From positions 1 to 58,620 of the forward strand of contig JAJZBM010000017.1 in assembly GCA_021798915.1 (NCBI GenBank): a stretch of DNA of 58,620 bases. The letters run 5' to 3'. Position 1 is the stretch's first letter. Each line of letters begins with the position of its first letter. Made by a program: the position numbers and the translations under genes. Source of the DNA: Pseudomonadota bacterium. Lineage in GTDB: Bacteria > Pseudomonadota > Alphaproteobacteria > Acetobacterales > Acetobacteraceae. This document shows positions 30,642 to 38,586 of this stretch, one piece after another. The notes below the pieces were generated by a model, which was given only the letters and a program-made list of their open reading frames with translations, did not search any database and had not been told where the DNA came from.

Positions 30642-32789
30642 ATGACCCTGATTGCCATCCTCGATGACCGGGTAACCAACCGTAATATCTTCTCTCGCCT
30701 CGCTGCGACGCTGGAGGATGGCGCCGAAGTGCGCGCCTTCGGCGACCCGCGAGCGGCGCTTGAAAATCTCGCGGCATCCGACCCCGATCTGGTGATCACC
30801 GATTTCAAAATGCCATACATGGACGGGGCGGAATTCACCCGCCGCTTCCGCGCCTTGCCCAATGGCGCCGATGTCCCGGTGATCGTCATCACCGTCTATG
30901 AGGATCGCGGTTTTCGCTTGCGCGCCCTCGAAGCCGGCGCCACCGATTTCCTGCAAAGTCCAGTCGATCATCAGGAATTCATCACCCGGGCGCGCAACCT
31001 GCTCAAGCTCAGCAAGCAGCAGCGCCTGATCAAGAGCCGCGCGCTCTCGCTCGAACACGAACTCGCGGTGAGCGAGCGTACCCGCCAAGCGTTGCTCCGC
31101 GACAGCCGTGAGCGGCTGGCGCAGGTGATCGATACCGTCCCGGCGATGATCAGCGCCACCGACGAGACGGGCGTTTATATTTTCGTCAATGCTTATCAGG
31201 CGAACTTCTCCGGCGTCGATCCCGAGCGCTGCATCGGCATGGACGCGGTCGCGACCTTCGGGCCGGCCTATGCGGCGCGCAGCCGGGCTCTCGACCGGCT
31301 GGTGTTCGAAGCCGGCGAGGCGCTCCCCGCCTATGAGGAAGAAATCATCGACCGGGCCGGCATGCCGCGGGTGTTCCTCACCACCAAATCGCCGCTGCGT
31401 GACGCGAGCGCCAAGGTGGTGAGCGTGCTCACCTCGGCGATCGATATCACGGAGCGCAAGCACGCCGAAAGCCGGCTTCGTCATATCGCCCATCACGACC
31501 AGCTCACGCGGCTTCCCAACCGACTGTTATTGCAACAACAATTGCAGAGGGAGCTGGCCCGCAACCGGCGCGGCGGGCGGCTATTCGCGCTTCATTTCAT
31601 CGATCTCGACCGCTTCAAGGACATCAATGACGCGCTCGGCCACCAGCTTGGCGATCAATTGCTGCACGCGGTTGCCGGGCGTTTGCGCCATGTGGTGCGC
31701 GAATCCGATACCGTGGCGCGGCTCGGCGGCGATGAATTCGCGATCCTGCAGACCGAGGTCCGCGAGGCCGAGGATGCCGCAGCACTCGCCCGGCAGGTGA
31801 TCTCTTCGCTTTCGCAGCCGTTCGGTATCGACGGCCAGACCCTGACCCTTTCGGCGAGCGTCGGGATCACTCTCTATCCCGCCGATGGCGGCGCCCTCGA
31901 CGAGCTTCTGCGCAATGCCGATCTCGCCATGTACCGCGCCAAGGCCGATGGCGGCGCCGGGTTCCGGTTTTACTGCGCCGACATGAACCAAAGCGTGCGC
32001 GAGGCGATCCGGCTCGAGGCCGATCTGCGCCAGGCGGTCGCGCAGGAGCATTTCGTGCTGCATTTCCAGCCGCAGGTGCATGTCGAAACCGGCCGCATCG
32101 TCGGCATGGAGGCGCTGCTCCGCTGGCAGCGCCCGGGGGTCGGCCTCGTCAAACCGGGCGAGTTCCTGCCGGTCGCCGAGGAAACCGGGCTGATCGTGCC
32201 GATCAATGCCTGGGTGCTGCGTGAGGCCTGTCGGCAGGCGCAGGCCTGGCGGGTGCGCGGCTTGCGCCCGCTCCGCCTCGCGATCAATCTCTCGCCGGTG
32301 CAGTTCCGCCGCCAGAACGTGTTCGACGTGGTTTCGGCGGCGCTGCACGAAACCGGCTTCGATGCCAATCTCCTCGAACTCGAGCTGACCGAGACGATCC
32401 TGATGGAAAACGCCGAGGCTTCGGCGCGGACGCTGCGCGCGTTGCAGGCGCTCGGCGTCACCTTCGCCATCGACGATTTCGGCACCGGCTATTCCTCGCT
32501 CAGCTATGTCAAGAATTTTCCCGTCGATCGCCTGAAGATCGACCAATCCTTCGTGCGCAACCTCAAGACCGATCCGAGCGATACCGCGATCGTCCGCGCC
32601 ATCATCAATCTCGGCCATAGCCTCGCCATCGAGGTGGTCGCCGAAGGGGTCGAAACCCGTGAGCAATTCACCCAGCTCGCGGCCGAGGGGTGTGACGAGG
32701 TGCAGGGCTATCTTTTTGGCCCGCCGCTCACCGCCGCGGATTTCGAGGCGCTGATCGAGAAGGGACACACTCTACCTTATTTGGCTTGA
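30642..32789 (+). CDS. REC-PAS-GGDEF-EAL cyclic-di-GMP regulator
   Basis: This 715-residue protein makes or breaks c-di-GMP. Domains: receiver (about 1-125; acidic pair in ILDDRVTN, phospho-acceptor Asp in LVITDFKMPYMDG), a coiled linker, PAS (about 155-265), GGDEF (about 285-440, motif RLGGDEFAIL at 362-366) and EAL (about 455-700, EALLRW at 490-492, DDFGTGYSSLSYVKNFPVD and KIDQSFVRNL intact). Both catalytic cores look complete. In the receiver the usual Lys before Pro is a Ser (FLQSPVDH), which may alter activation. It is directly upstream of the RpfC-like hybrid kinase, its likely phosphodonor. Confidence 0.93.
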   Translation: MTLIAILDDRVTNRNIFSRLAATLEDGAEVRAFGDPRAALENLAASDPDLVITDFKMPYMDGAEFTRRFRALPNGADVPVIVITVYEDRGFRLRALEAGATDFLQSPVDHQEFITRARNLLKLSKQQRLIKSRALSLEHELAVSERTRQALLRDSRERLAQVIDTVPAMISATDETGVYIFVNAYQANFSGVDPERCIGMDAVATFGPAYAARSRALDRLVFEAGEALPAYEEEIIDRAGMPRVFLTTKSPLRDASAKVVSVLTSAIDITERKHAESRLRHIAHHDQLTRLPNRLLLQQQLQRELARNRRGGRLFALHFIDLDRFKDINDALGHQLGDQLLHAVAGRLRHVVRESDTVARLGGDEFAILQTEVREAEDAAALARQVISSLSQPFGIDGQTLTLSASVGITLYPADGGALDELLRNADLAMYRAKADGGAGFRFYCADMNQSVREAIRLEADLRQAVAQEHFVLHFQPQVHVETGRIVGMEALLRWQRPGVGLVKPGEFLPVAEETGLIVPINAWVLREACRQAQAWRVRGLRPLRLAINLSPVQFRRQNVFDVVSAALHETGFDANLLELELTETILMENAEASARTLRALQALGVTFAIDDFGTGYSSLSYVKNFPVDRLKIDQSFVRNLKTDPSDTAIVRAIINLGHSLAIEVVAEGVETREQFTQLAAEGCDEVQGYLFGPPLTAADFEALIEKGHTLPYLA

Positions 32790-32835
32790 AAAACCCCTCG
32801 GGAAGTCGGCAAAGCCGGTAAGGACAGTGTGATCA

Positions 32836-32854
32836 TTGACAAAATTTCGTGACA
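32836..32854 (+). promoter_or_regulatory. -35-like hexamer and repeated 16-bp motif before the hybrid kinase
   Basis: TTGACA (32836-32841) overlaps the motif ACAAAATTTCGTGACA (32839-32854), which also occurs upstream of the GGDEF-EAL gene. TGACA recurs within it at 13-bp spacing. AT-rich sequence follows up to 32880, suitable for a -10 region. The motif gives the kinase its own promoter although it follows the GGDEF-EAL gene in the same direction. Confidence 0.5.
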
Positions 32855-32923
32855 TATTAGAGATTTTTAGCCATATATTGGGCCACCGGCTATCCTGGCG
32901 CGACCAGGCGGAGGAGGGGCGGC

Positions 32924-35452
32924 ATGGCTGAAAAGCGCGCGGGCGGAATGCTGCGCCGGATCACGAGGCTGCGGGGTGTCTGGCACGGCGGCGAGCAGGA
33001 GATTTCGCTCAACCGCGTGGTCTTCCTCCTCTCGATGATCGTCTACATCGCTTTGGTCCCGGCGCTGCATGCGCCCCCACCGCTGATAGTGCTGGCGATG
33101 CTCGCTTTCGAGACCTTCGCCCTCGCTTTCCACCAGTTATGGCGGCCCGCCCAATCCACCCCCCGGATCCTGTTGGCCATGGCCGGGGATCTCGCCCTGC
33201 TCGCTTGCGCACTCCATGTCGGCGGTGGTGCGACGGCCGTGCTTTACCCGATGTTTCTGTGGATCATTCTTGGCAACGGGTTTCGCTTCGGCATCCGCTT
33301 TCTCATGGCCGCGATGATTTTGGCCGTGGCCGGTTTCGGCGCCGCGATGGCGACCACGCCCTTTTGGCGCGACCAGCCGGCGCTTACGTTCGGGCTCGCC
33401 GCCGGCCTCGTTCTGCTGCCGCTCTATGCGACGACCCTGATCCGCAAGCTCTCCCAGGCGAAGGAGGCGGCCGAGGAAGCCAGCCGGGCCAAGACGCAGT
33501 TTCTCGCCAGCGTCAGCCATGAATTGCGCACCCCGCTCAACGCCATCATCGGCTTCGGCCAGTTGCTCGGGGGGACGACGCTCGATGCCGAGCAGGCCGG
33601 GATGGTCCGCACGATGACCACGGCCGGGCGCACGCTGCTTGCGATGATCTCCCATATTCTCGATTTCTCGCGCCTCGAAGCGGGAAGAATGCCGCGCCAA
33701 GCGGAGGATTTCTGCCTGCGCGCCCTGCTCGGCGAGGTGCGGGACATGGTCGCCGCCGCGGCGAGCGCGAAGGGGCTGCGCCTTGGCGTCCATATCAGCG
33801 CGCGCACGCCTCAGCGCGCCCTGCATGGCGAGCGCGGCCATCTTCAGGAAATTCTGCTCAATCTCCTAGCCAATGCGGTCAAGTTCACCGCGCAAGGCGA
33901 GGTGGTGGTCGCGGCGGACGTGACGGCGGGCGAGGATGGGCGCTGCGTCCTCCGCTGTGAGGTGAGCGATACCGGGATCGGCATCGCCGTCGAGGCGCGG
34001 GAGCGGATTTTCGAACTCTTCACCCAGGCCGACGCCAGCGTTCTCAACCATTTCGGGGGCACTGGCCTCGGCCTTGCGATCTGCAAAAAGCTCGCGACTC
34101 TGCTGGAGGGGGAGATCGGCGTCGAAAGCGAACTCGGCCGCGGCAGCGTTTTCTGGTGCGAGATTCCGCTCCTGCTGGCGGCGGCGGCGGACGACGCGGG
34201 CGGGCAGCGGCCGCTTCCCGAGATGGCGCTGGTCACCACCGACCCCAGGCTGGCTTTGCGTCTCGTGCCGCCGGAAGAAGGCGCGGCGCCGGCGGTCTTC
34301 GCGTCGCTGGCGGCGGCAAAAGCCGCCTTGGTCGCCAAGCCGCCACCGCTCCTGCTCCTCGATGAGCGTCACCCCGAGGCCGAGCGCCATGCGCTTGAAA
34401 GCGCAGGGGATTTGCCGCCGCTCGCGCTGGTGGCGGCAGGGGCCGACCTTGCGCCACCGGATCTCGCGCCGCCGGATCTCGCGCCACCGGATCTCACGCC
34501 ACCGGGGCTTGCGGCGGTGGAACTCCGCGCTTTCGCCATCACCCGGCTCGCGCCCGAGCCTGCCGCCCTCCGGGCCGCGCTCGTCCTCGCATCCCCTCTC
34601 GACCAGGCCGCGTCGGCGCCACCTGTGATCCGGCCTTCCGGGCGCGCGCTCCGCATCCTGCTCGCCGAGGACAACCGCACCAATCAGATGGTGGTGACGA
34701 AAATCCTCGAACGCGCCGGCCATGGCGTGCATATCGCGGAAAACGGTGAGCAGGCGCTCGATGCCCTGGAAGCGGAAGCGTTCGATATCGTCCTCATGGA
34801 CGTGAACATGCCGGTGATGAGCGGGCTGGAAGCGGCGAAGCTGCACCGCTTCAACGAATTCGGTGGGGCGCGGGTGCCGATCATCGCGCTGACCGCCGAT
34901 GCGACGGACGCGACGGCGGCGCTTTGCCGCGAGGCCGGCATGGATGATTGCCTCACCAAACCGATCGAGCCGGAGCGTCTGCTCGGCGCCATTGCCGCCC
35001 ATGTGCCGGACGCGACGGTGGCCGTGGCGGCGGCGAGAGAGCCAGTGACGGAAATCACTAGCCACCCGCGCTTTCGCCCCGCCAGCGGCGGCACCATCGA
35101 TGCCGCCGTGCTCGCCGATCTCGAATCCCTGGGCGGCAAAGATTTCGTCATGGAACTGATCGACGCATTTCTGGCCGATTCGTCTGATCTCGTCGATGAA
35201 ATGGCGGCGGCGGCGGCTTCGCGCGATTCGAGCGCCTTTCGCGCGCATGCCCATGCGCTGCGCAGCGCCGCGGCCAATATCGGCGCGAAAAGTCTGTTCG
35301 AGCTATGCCTCTCCTGGCGCTTGATCCGTGCCCATGAACTCGATCGTGAAACCGAGGCGTTGATCCCTCGCCTCAACGCCGAGATCGAGCGGGCCCGCGC
35401 CCATCTTCTCGCGCATCGCGCCCGCCTCTCGGCGCAGGCGCGCGAAGGCTAG
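32924..35452 (+). CDS. RpfC-like hybrid sensor kinase (TM-HisKA-HATPase-REC-HPt)
   Basis: This 842-residue kinase has about five N-terminal TM helices (28-185) containing WIILGNGFRFGIRFLMAAM, which is close to the sensor region of RpfC (diffusible signal factor sensor). Then HisKA with SVSHELRTPLNAIIG (His199), HATPase (VSDTGIGIAVEARERIFELF, GGTGLGLAICKKLA), a linker with a degenerate receiver-like stretch and tandem repeats, REC with LMDVNMPVMSG (Asp626) and LTKPIEPE, and an HPt domain with His777 (AHALRSAAANIGA). It starts at ATG 32924 after GGAGGAGGGG. The multistep relay could feed the upstream c-di-GMP protein. No rpfF-type signal synthase is in the window. Confidence 0.9.
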   Translation: MAEKRAGGMLRRITRLRGVWHGGEQEISLNRVVFLLSMIVYIALVPALHAPPPLIVLAMLAFETFALAFHQLWRPAQSTPRILLAMAGDLALLACALHVGGGATAVLYPMFLWIILGNGFRFGIRFLMAAMILAVAGFGAAMATTPFWRDQPALTFGLAAGLVLLPLYATTLIRKLSQAKEAAEEASRAKTQFLASVSHELRTPLNAIIGFGQLLGGTTLDAEQAGMVRTMTTAGRTLLAMISHILDFSRLEAGRMPRQAEDFCLRALLGEVRDMVAAAASAKGLRLGVHISARTPQRALHGERGHLQEILLNLLANAVKFTAQGEVVVAADVTAGEDGRCVLRCEVSDTGIGIAVEARERIFELFTQADASVLNHFGGTGLGLAICKKLATLLEGEIGVESELGRGSVFWCEIPLLLAAAADDAGGQRPLPEMALVTTDPRLALRLVPPEEGAAPAVFASLAAAKAALVAKPPPLLLLDERHPEAERHALESAGDLPPLALVAAGADLAPPDLAPPDLAPPDLTPPGLAAVELRAFAITRLAPEPAALRAALVLASPLDQAASAPPVIRPSGRALRILLAEDNRTNQMVVTKILERAGHGVHIAENGEQALDALEAEAFDIVLMDVNMPVMSGLEAAKLHRFNEFGGARVPIIALTADATDATAALCREAGMDDCLTKPIEPERLLGAIAAHVPDATVAVAAAREPVTEITSHPRFRPASGGTIDAAVLADLESLGGKDFVMELIDAFLADSSDLVDEMAAAAASRDSSAFRAHAHALRSAAANIGAKSLFELCLSWRLIRAHELDRETEALIPRLNAEIERARAHLLAHRARLSAQAREG
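34451..34510 (+). repeat. Four in-frame 15-bp repeats in the hybrid kinase linker
   Basis: Copies of GCGCCACCGGATCTC (34451, 34466, 34481, 34496; the fourth diverged) encode repeated APPDL units near residues 510-530, between the kinase core and the receiver. The 15-bp period is in frame, so copy number can change without breaking the gene. Confidence 0.8.
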
Positions 35453-35470
35453 GGGCGGTTTGAGCCGCCC
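35453..35470. terminator. Possible bidirectional hairpin between convergent genes
   Basis: GGGCGG-TTTGAG-CCGCCC lies in the 20-bp gap between the hybrid kinase stop (35452) and the phaC stop (35473). It has a six-pair GC stem and only a weak T-run (GTTCAATT), so it could stall transcription in both directions, but it is not a classic terminator. Confidence 0.45.
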
Positions 35471-35472
35471 GT

Positions 35473-37272
35473 TCAATTGGCCTTCACCTGCACATAACGG
35501 CCGGGTGCATCCTCGATCGCGGCAAGACCGCCTTCGCCGGGCATGCGGGCGGGAACCTCCGCCTTGCCGTGGGCGGTGATCCAGCGCTGCCAATCCGGCC
35601 ACCAGGATCCGGCGATCTCGGTTGCGCCGGCGAGCCAATCGGCCGGCTCGTCGGGTAGGTCGTCATTGATCCAATGGCTGTATTTGCCGGTCTCGGGGGA
35701 ATTCACGACGCCGGCGATGTGGCCGGAGGCGGCGAGCACGAAGCGCTTCGGCCCGGAGAGCAGATGGGCGCCGAAATAGGTGGTGCGCCAGGGGGCGATG
35801 TGATCGTCGCGTGTCGAGAGGAAATAGGCCGGCACCTTGATGCGCGATAGATCGATCGGCACCCCGTCGAGGACGATGCCGCCAGGCTGGGCGAGACGGT
35901 TTTCACGATACATGTTGCGCAGATAAAAACTGTGCATCGCCGCCGGCATCCGGGTCGAATCGGCGTTCCAATAGAGGAGATCGAACGGAAACGGCTCGTT
36001 ACCGAGGAGATAGTTATTGACGACGAACGACCAGATCAGATCATTGGCGCGCAGCATATTGAAGGTGCTCGCCATCTCGCTTCCTTCGAGATAGCCGCGC
36101 TTGTGCATTTTCTCCTCGAGCGCCTGGATCTGCTCCTCGTCGATGAAGACGTTGATTTCGCCCGATTCGCGAAAATCGAGCATGGAGACGAAGAAGGTCG
36201 CGGTTTTGATGCGGGCATCGCCCTTGGCCGCCATGTAGGCGAGGGTGCAGCCGAGCAGCGTGCCGCCGAGACAATAGCCGATGGCGTTGACCGCGCGCTC
36301 GCCGGTGGCGGCCTTGATCGCATCGAGCGCGGCGAGGGTGCCCTCGTGCATGTAATCCTCGAAACGCTTTTCGGCGAGGTGTTCGTCGGGGTTGACCCAA
36401 CTGATCATGAACACCGTATGCCCCTGGCTCACCGCCCAGCGCACGAAGCTGTTCGAGGGACGAAGATCGAGGATATAGAATTTATTGATCCATGGCGGGA
36501 CGATCAGAAGCGGCCGCTTCAGCACCCGCTCGGTCGTCGGGGTGTATTGGATGAGCTGCATGAGCGCGTTCTCATAGACCACCTTGCCCGGCGAGACGGC
36601 AATGTTCTCGCCGACGCGGAACGCCTCCATGTCGGTCATTTTGACATGCAACTGGCCGCGCCCGCGTTCGAGATCGGTGAGCATGTTATTGAGCCCGCGC
36701 AGCAGATTCTCGCCGCCGGTCTCGGCGGTTTTGCGCAGAACCTCGGGGTTGGTGAGCAGGAAATTACTCGGGCTCATCGCATCGATGAACTGACGGGCGT
36801 AGAAATCGACCTTGCGCGCGGTATCCGGCGTCAGCCCATCGACGTGGCGCACCACGTCCTGCACATAGCGCGCCGAGAGCAGATAGCTTTGTTTGATGAA
36901 ATCAAAAATCTCGTTTTCCTGCCAGGCCGGGTATTTGAACCGGCGGTCGCTGGCCGGCGGTTCGATGACCGGGGGGGAGGCCATGCCGAGCAGGCGACGC
37001 GAGGTGTGTTGCCACAGCGTCATGTAGTCCTGCCAGAAGCCGAGCTGGGCCTTCACCAGCCGCGCGGGGTTGGCCATCAGACGCGTGGTCATTTCGAAAA
37101 AGGCGCTGGCGATGTTCAGCGGGTCGGGGCGCGGCGCGTCCTCGCCCTGGCGCTTCAGCCATTCGGCGACGATACGCTGTGAGCGCTCGGCGATATCGGC
37201 CATATTGCGGCTCAGCGCCGCCGGGTCTGGCAGGTGCGGTGCCGCGGTTTCGTGGTTTTCCTGATCGGCCAT
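35473..37272 (-). CDS. phaC: Class I poly(3-hydroxyalkanoate) synthase
   Basis: PhaC polymerises hydroxyacyl-CoA into storage polyester granules. The 599-residue product starts at ATG 37272 (ribosome site AAAGGATG). The lipase-like box is AIGYCLGGTLLGC with catalytic Cys334; the later STRDDHIAPWRTT brings the catalytic Asp and AASGHIAGVVNS the catalytic His. Length and single-gene arrangement fit class I. No phaA, phaB or phasin gene is adjacent. It faces away from the OmpA-like lipoprotein gene at 37418, the two starts being separated by 145 bp that hold their promoters. Confidence 0.95.
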   Translation of the reverse strand: MADQENHETAAPHLPDPAALSRNMADIAERSQRIVAEWLKRQGEDAPRPDPLNIASAFFEMTTRLMANPARLVKAQLGFWQDYMTLWQHTSRRLLGMASPPVIEPPASDRRFKYPAWQENEIFDFIKQSYLLSARYVQDVVRHVDGLTPDTARKVDFYARQFIDAMSPSNFLLTNPEVLRKTAETGGENLLRGLNNMLTDLERGRGQLHVKMTDMEAFRVGENIAVSPGKVVYENALMQLIQYTPTTERVLKRPLLIVPPWINKFYILDLRPSNSFVRWAVSQGHTVFMISWVNPDEHLAEKRFEDYMHEGTLAALDAIKAATGERAVNAIGYCLGGTLLGCTLAYMAAKGDARIKTATFFVSMLDFRESGEINVFIDEEQIQALEEKMHKRGYLEGSEMASTFNMLRANDLIWSFVVNNYLLGNEPFPFDLLYWNADSTRMPAAMHSFYLRNMYRENRLAQPGGIVLDGVPIDLSRIKVPAYFLSTRDDHIAPWRTTYFGAHLLSGPKRFVLAASGHIAGVVNSPETGKYSHWINDDLPDEPADWLAGATEIAGSWWPDWQRWITAHGKAEVPARMPGEGGLAAIEDAPGRYVQVKAN

Positions 37273-37417
37273 GCTTTGACATCCTTTCCGGCCAGGGGGT
37301 GCCGCGCTATGAGAGCGCAGCAAGTTTACCGGAATGGCGGCGATGCGAACAGGGTATCTTTGGCGACAAAGATTTGGCTTTCGAAGATGTGGGCCTTGTG
37401 ACGATAAGCCATTGCCG

Positions 37418-38536
37418 ATGGCCACCTGGCGTGGTCCGGGGCTCGCTTGCTTTCTGGCGGTGATCGGGCTCGCTGGCTGTTCCTCGCTGCCGGCCGCAGT
37501 CAACCCGGTCAATTGGTGGGACAGCCTCACCGATCGTAATCTCGCGACCGAGCGCCCGCCGCCGCCGCAGGCCGATGCCCCCTATCCCAATCTCGCGACC
37601 GTCCCCGACAAGCCGGCGCCGGCGGACGCCAAGGCGCATCAGGCGATCGTGGCCGGCCTCGCTTCCGATCGCGCCAACGCGCAATACGAGGCGACCCAGG
37701 TTCCGATCACCGATCCGTCCTCGCCGCAAGCCTCGCCCGCGCTGTTTGGCGGCAGCGCGCCGCCGCCGGGCGCCGCTGCCGCCAACGCCGCCCCCGCCTC
37801 CGCGCCGGCCGCCGCCGCCTCGCTCGCTGCCGCCAACGCGCCGCCGCCGGCGCCGAATGCCGCCGTGAAACCGGCACCGGCGCCGCGCAACGCGGTAAGC
37901 CAGGCGCCGCTCGCCCCGCCGGCCACCACCCCGCCGCCGGCCACCACCCCGCCGCCGGCCACCACCGCGCCGGCCACCACCGCGCCGGCTACCACCGCGC
38001 CGGCTACCACCCCACCGGCTACCACCCCGCCGGCCACCACCTCATCGGCGAACGCCTCATCGGCCAGCGCTGCGCCTCCCGCTGCGGCGCAGGTTGCGGC
38101 GGTGACGCCACCGCCGAGCATGCCCGATGCGCCGCCGCCGCCGCCGCAAGTGCCGGGCGCCGATATCCCGCCAACCAAGCCGGTGCCCCCGCCGGTCAAG
38201 CCGGCGCCGCCGCCGGCCGGCAAGCCGCCGCTCTCGGCCGACGAAGCCAAGCCATTCACCATCGCCTTCCCGCTCGGCTCGGCGGTGATTCCGCCCGCGG
38301 AAATGGACTCGATCAAGGGCCTGGCCGCCCGCCGCGGCAGCCGCTCGATCGCCGTCATCGGCTATGGCGACGCCAAGGACGCGACCCCCGAGACCCAGAC
38401 CGCGGCGGTGACGCTCGCGCTCGCCCGCGCCCGCGCCGTGATCGCCGCCCTTACCGCCGCCGGCGTGCCGATGGACGTGATTTCGATGGACGCCGAAGCC
38501 AACGGCCATGGCGCGTTGGCGCGCTTGGTCGAATAG
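37418..38536 (+). CDS. Pro/Thr-repeat lipoprotein with OmpA-like C-terminus
   Basis: The start is ATG 37418 (372 residues); an earlier in-frame codon at 37334 gives a non-signal N-terminus. The product has a lipoprotein signal with lipobox LAGC (MATWRGPGLACFLAVIGLAG then Cys). VNPVNWWDSL follows the lipobox. A long low-complexity middle (about 110-290) is dominated by Pro/Ala/Thr, including tandem ATTAP/ATTPP units. The C-terminus (about 285-372) has FTIAFPLGSAVIPPAEMDSI and VIGYGDAKDATPETQT, an OmpA-like fold lacking the usual NxxLSxxRA. It is probably an outer-membrane-anchored, wall-contacting spacer. Function unknown. Confidence 0.75.
   Translation: MATWRGPGLACFLAVIGLAGCSSLPAAVNPVNWWDSLTDRNLATERPPPPQADAPYPNLATVPDKPAPADAKAHQAIVAGLASDRANAQYEATQVPITDPSSPQASPALFGGSAPPPGAAAANAAPASAPAAAASLAAANAPPPAPNAAVKPAPAPRNAVSQAPLAPPATTPPPATTPPPATTAPATTAPATTAPATTPPATTPPATTSSANASSASAAPPAAAQVAAVTPPPSMPDAPPPPPQVPGADIPPTKPVPPPVKPAPPPAGKPPLSADEAKPFTIAFPLGSAVIPPAEMDSIKGLAARRGSRSIAVIGYGDAKDATPETQTAAVTLALARARAVIAALTAAGVPMDVISMDAEANGHGALARLVE
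37915..38040 (+). repeat. Coding tandem repeats (15- and 18-bp units)
   Basis: Units such as GCGCCGGCCACCACC and their variants are repeated about eight times in frame, encoding PATTPP/ATTAP blocks of the lipoprotein at 37418. The two first units carry an extra CCGCCG. Copy number could vary between strains by slippage without frameshift. Confidence 0.8.
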
Positions 38537-38586
38537 CCCGCCTTGTCGCAGAGATCAGCCCCGCAACCCTGACCGGACCCAATCCC

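Noticed and set aside
37915-38040. CRISPR-like array
   Set aside because: Repeats are adjacent, short (15-18 bp), in frame within a protein gene and without unique spacers.
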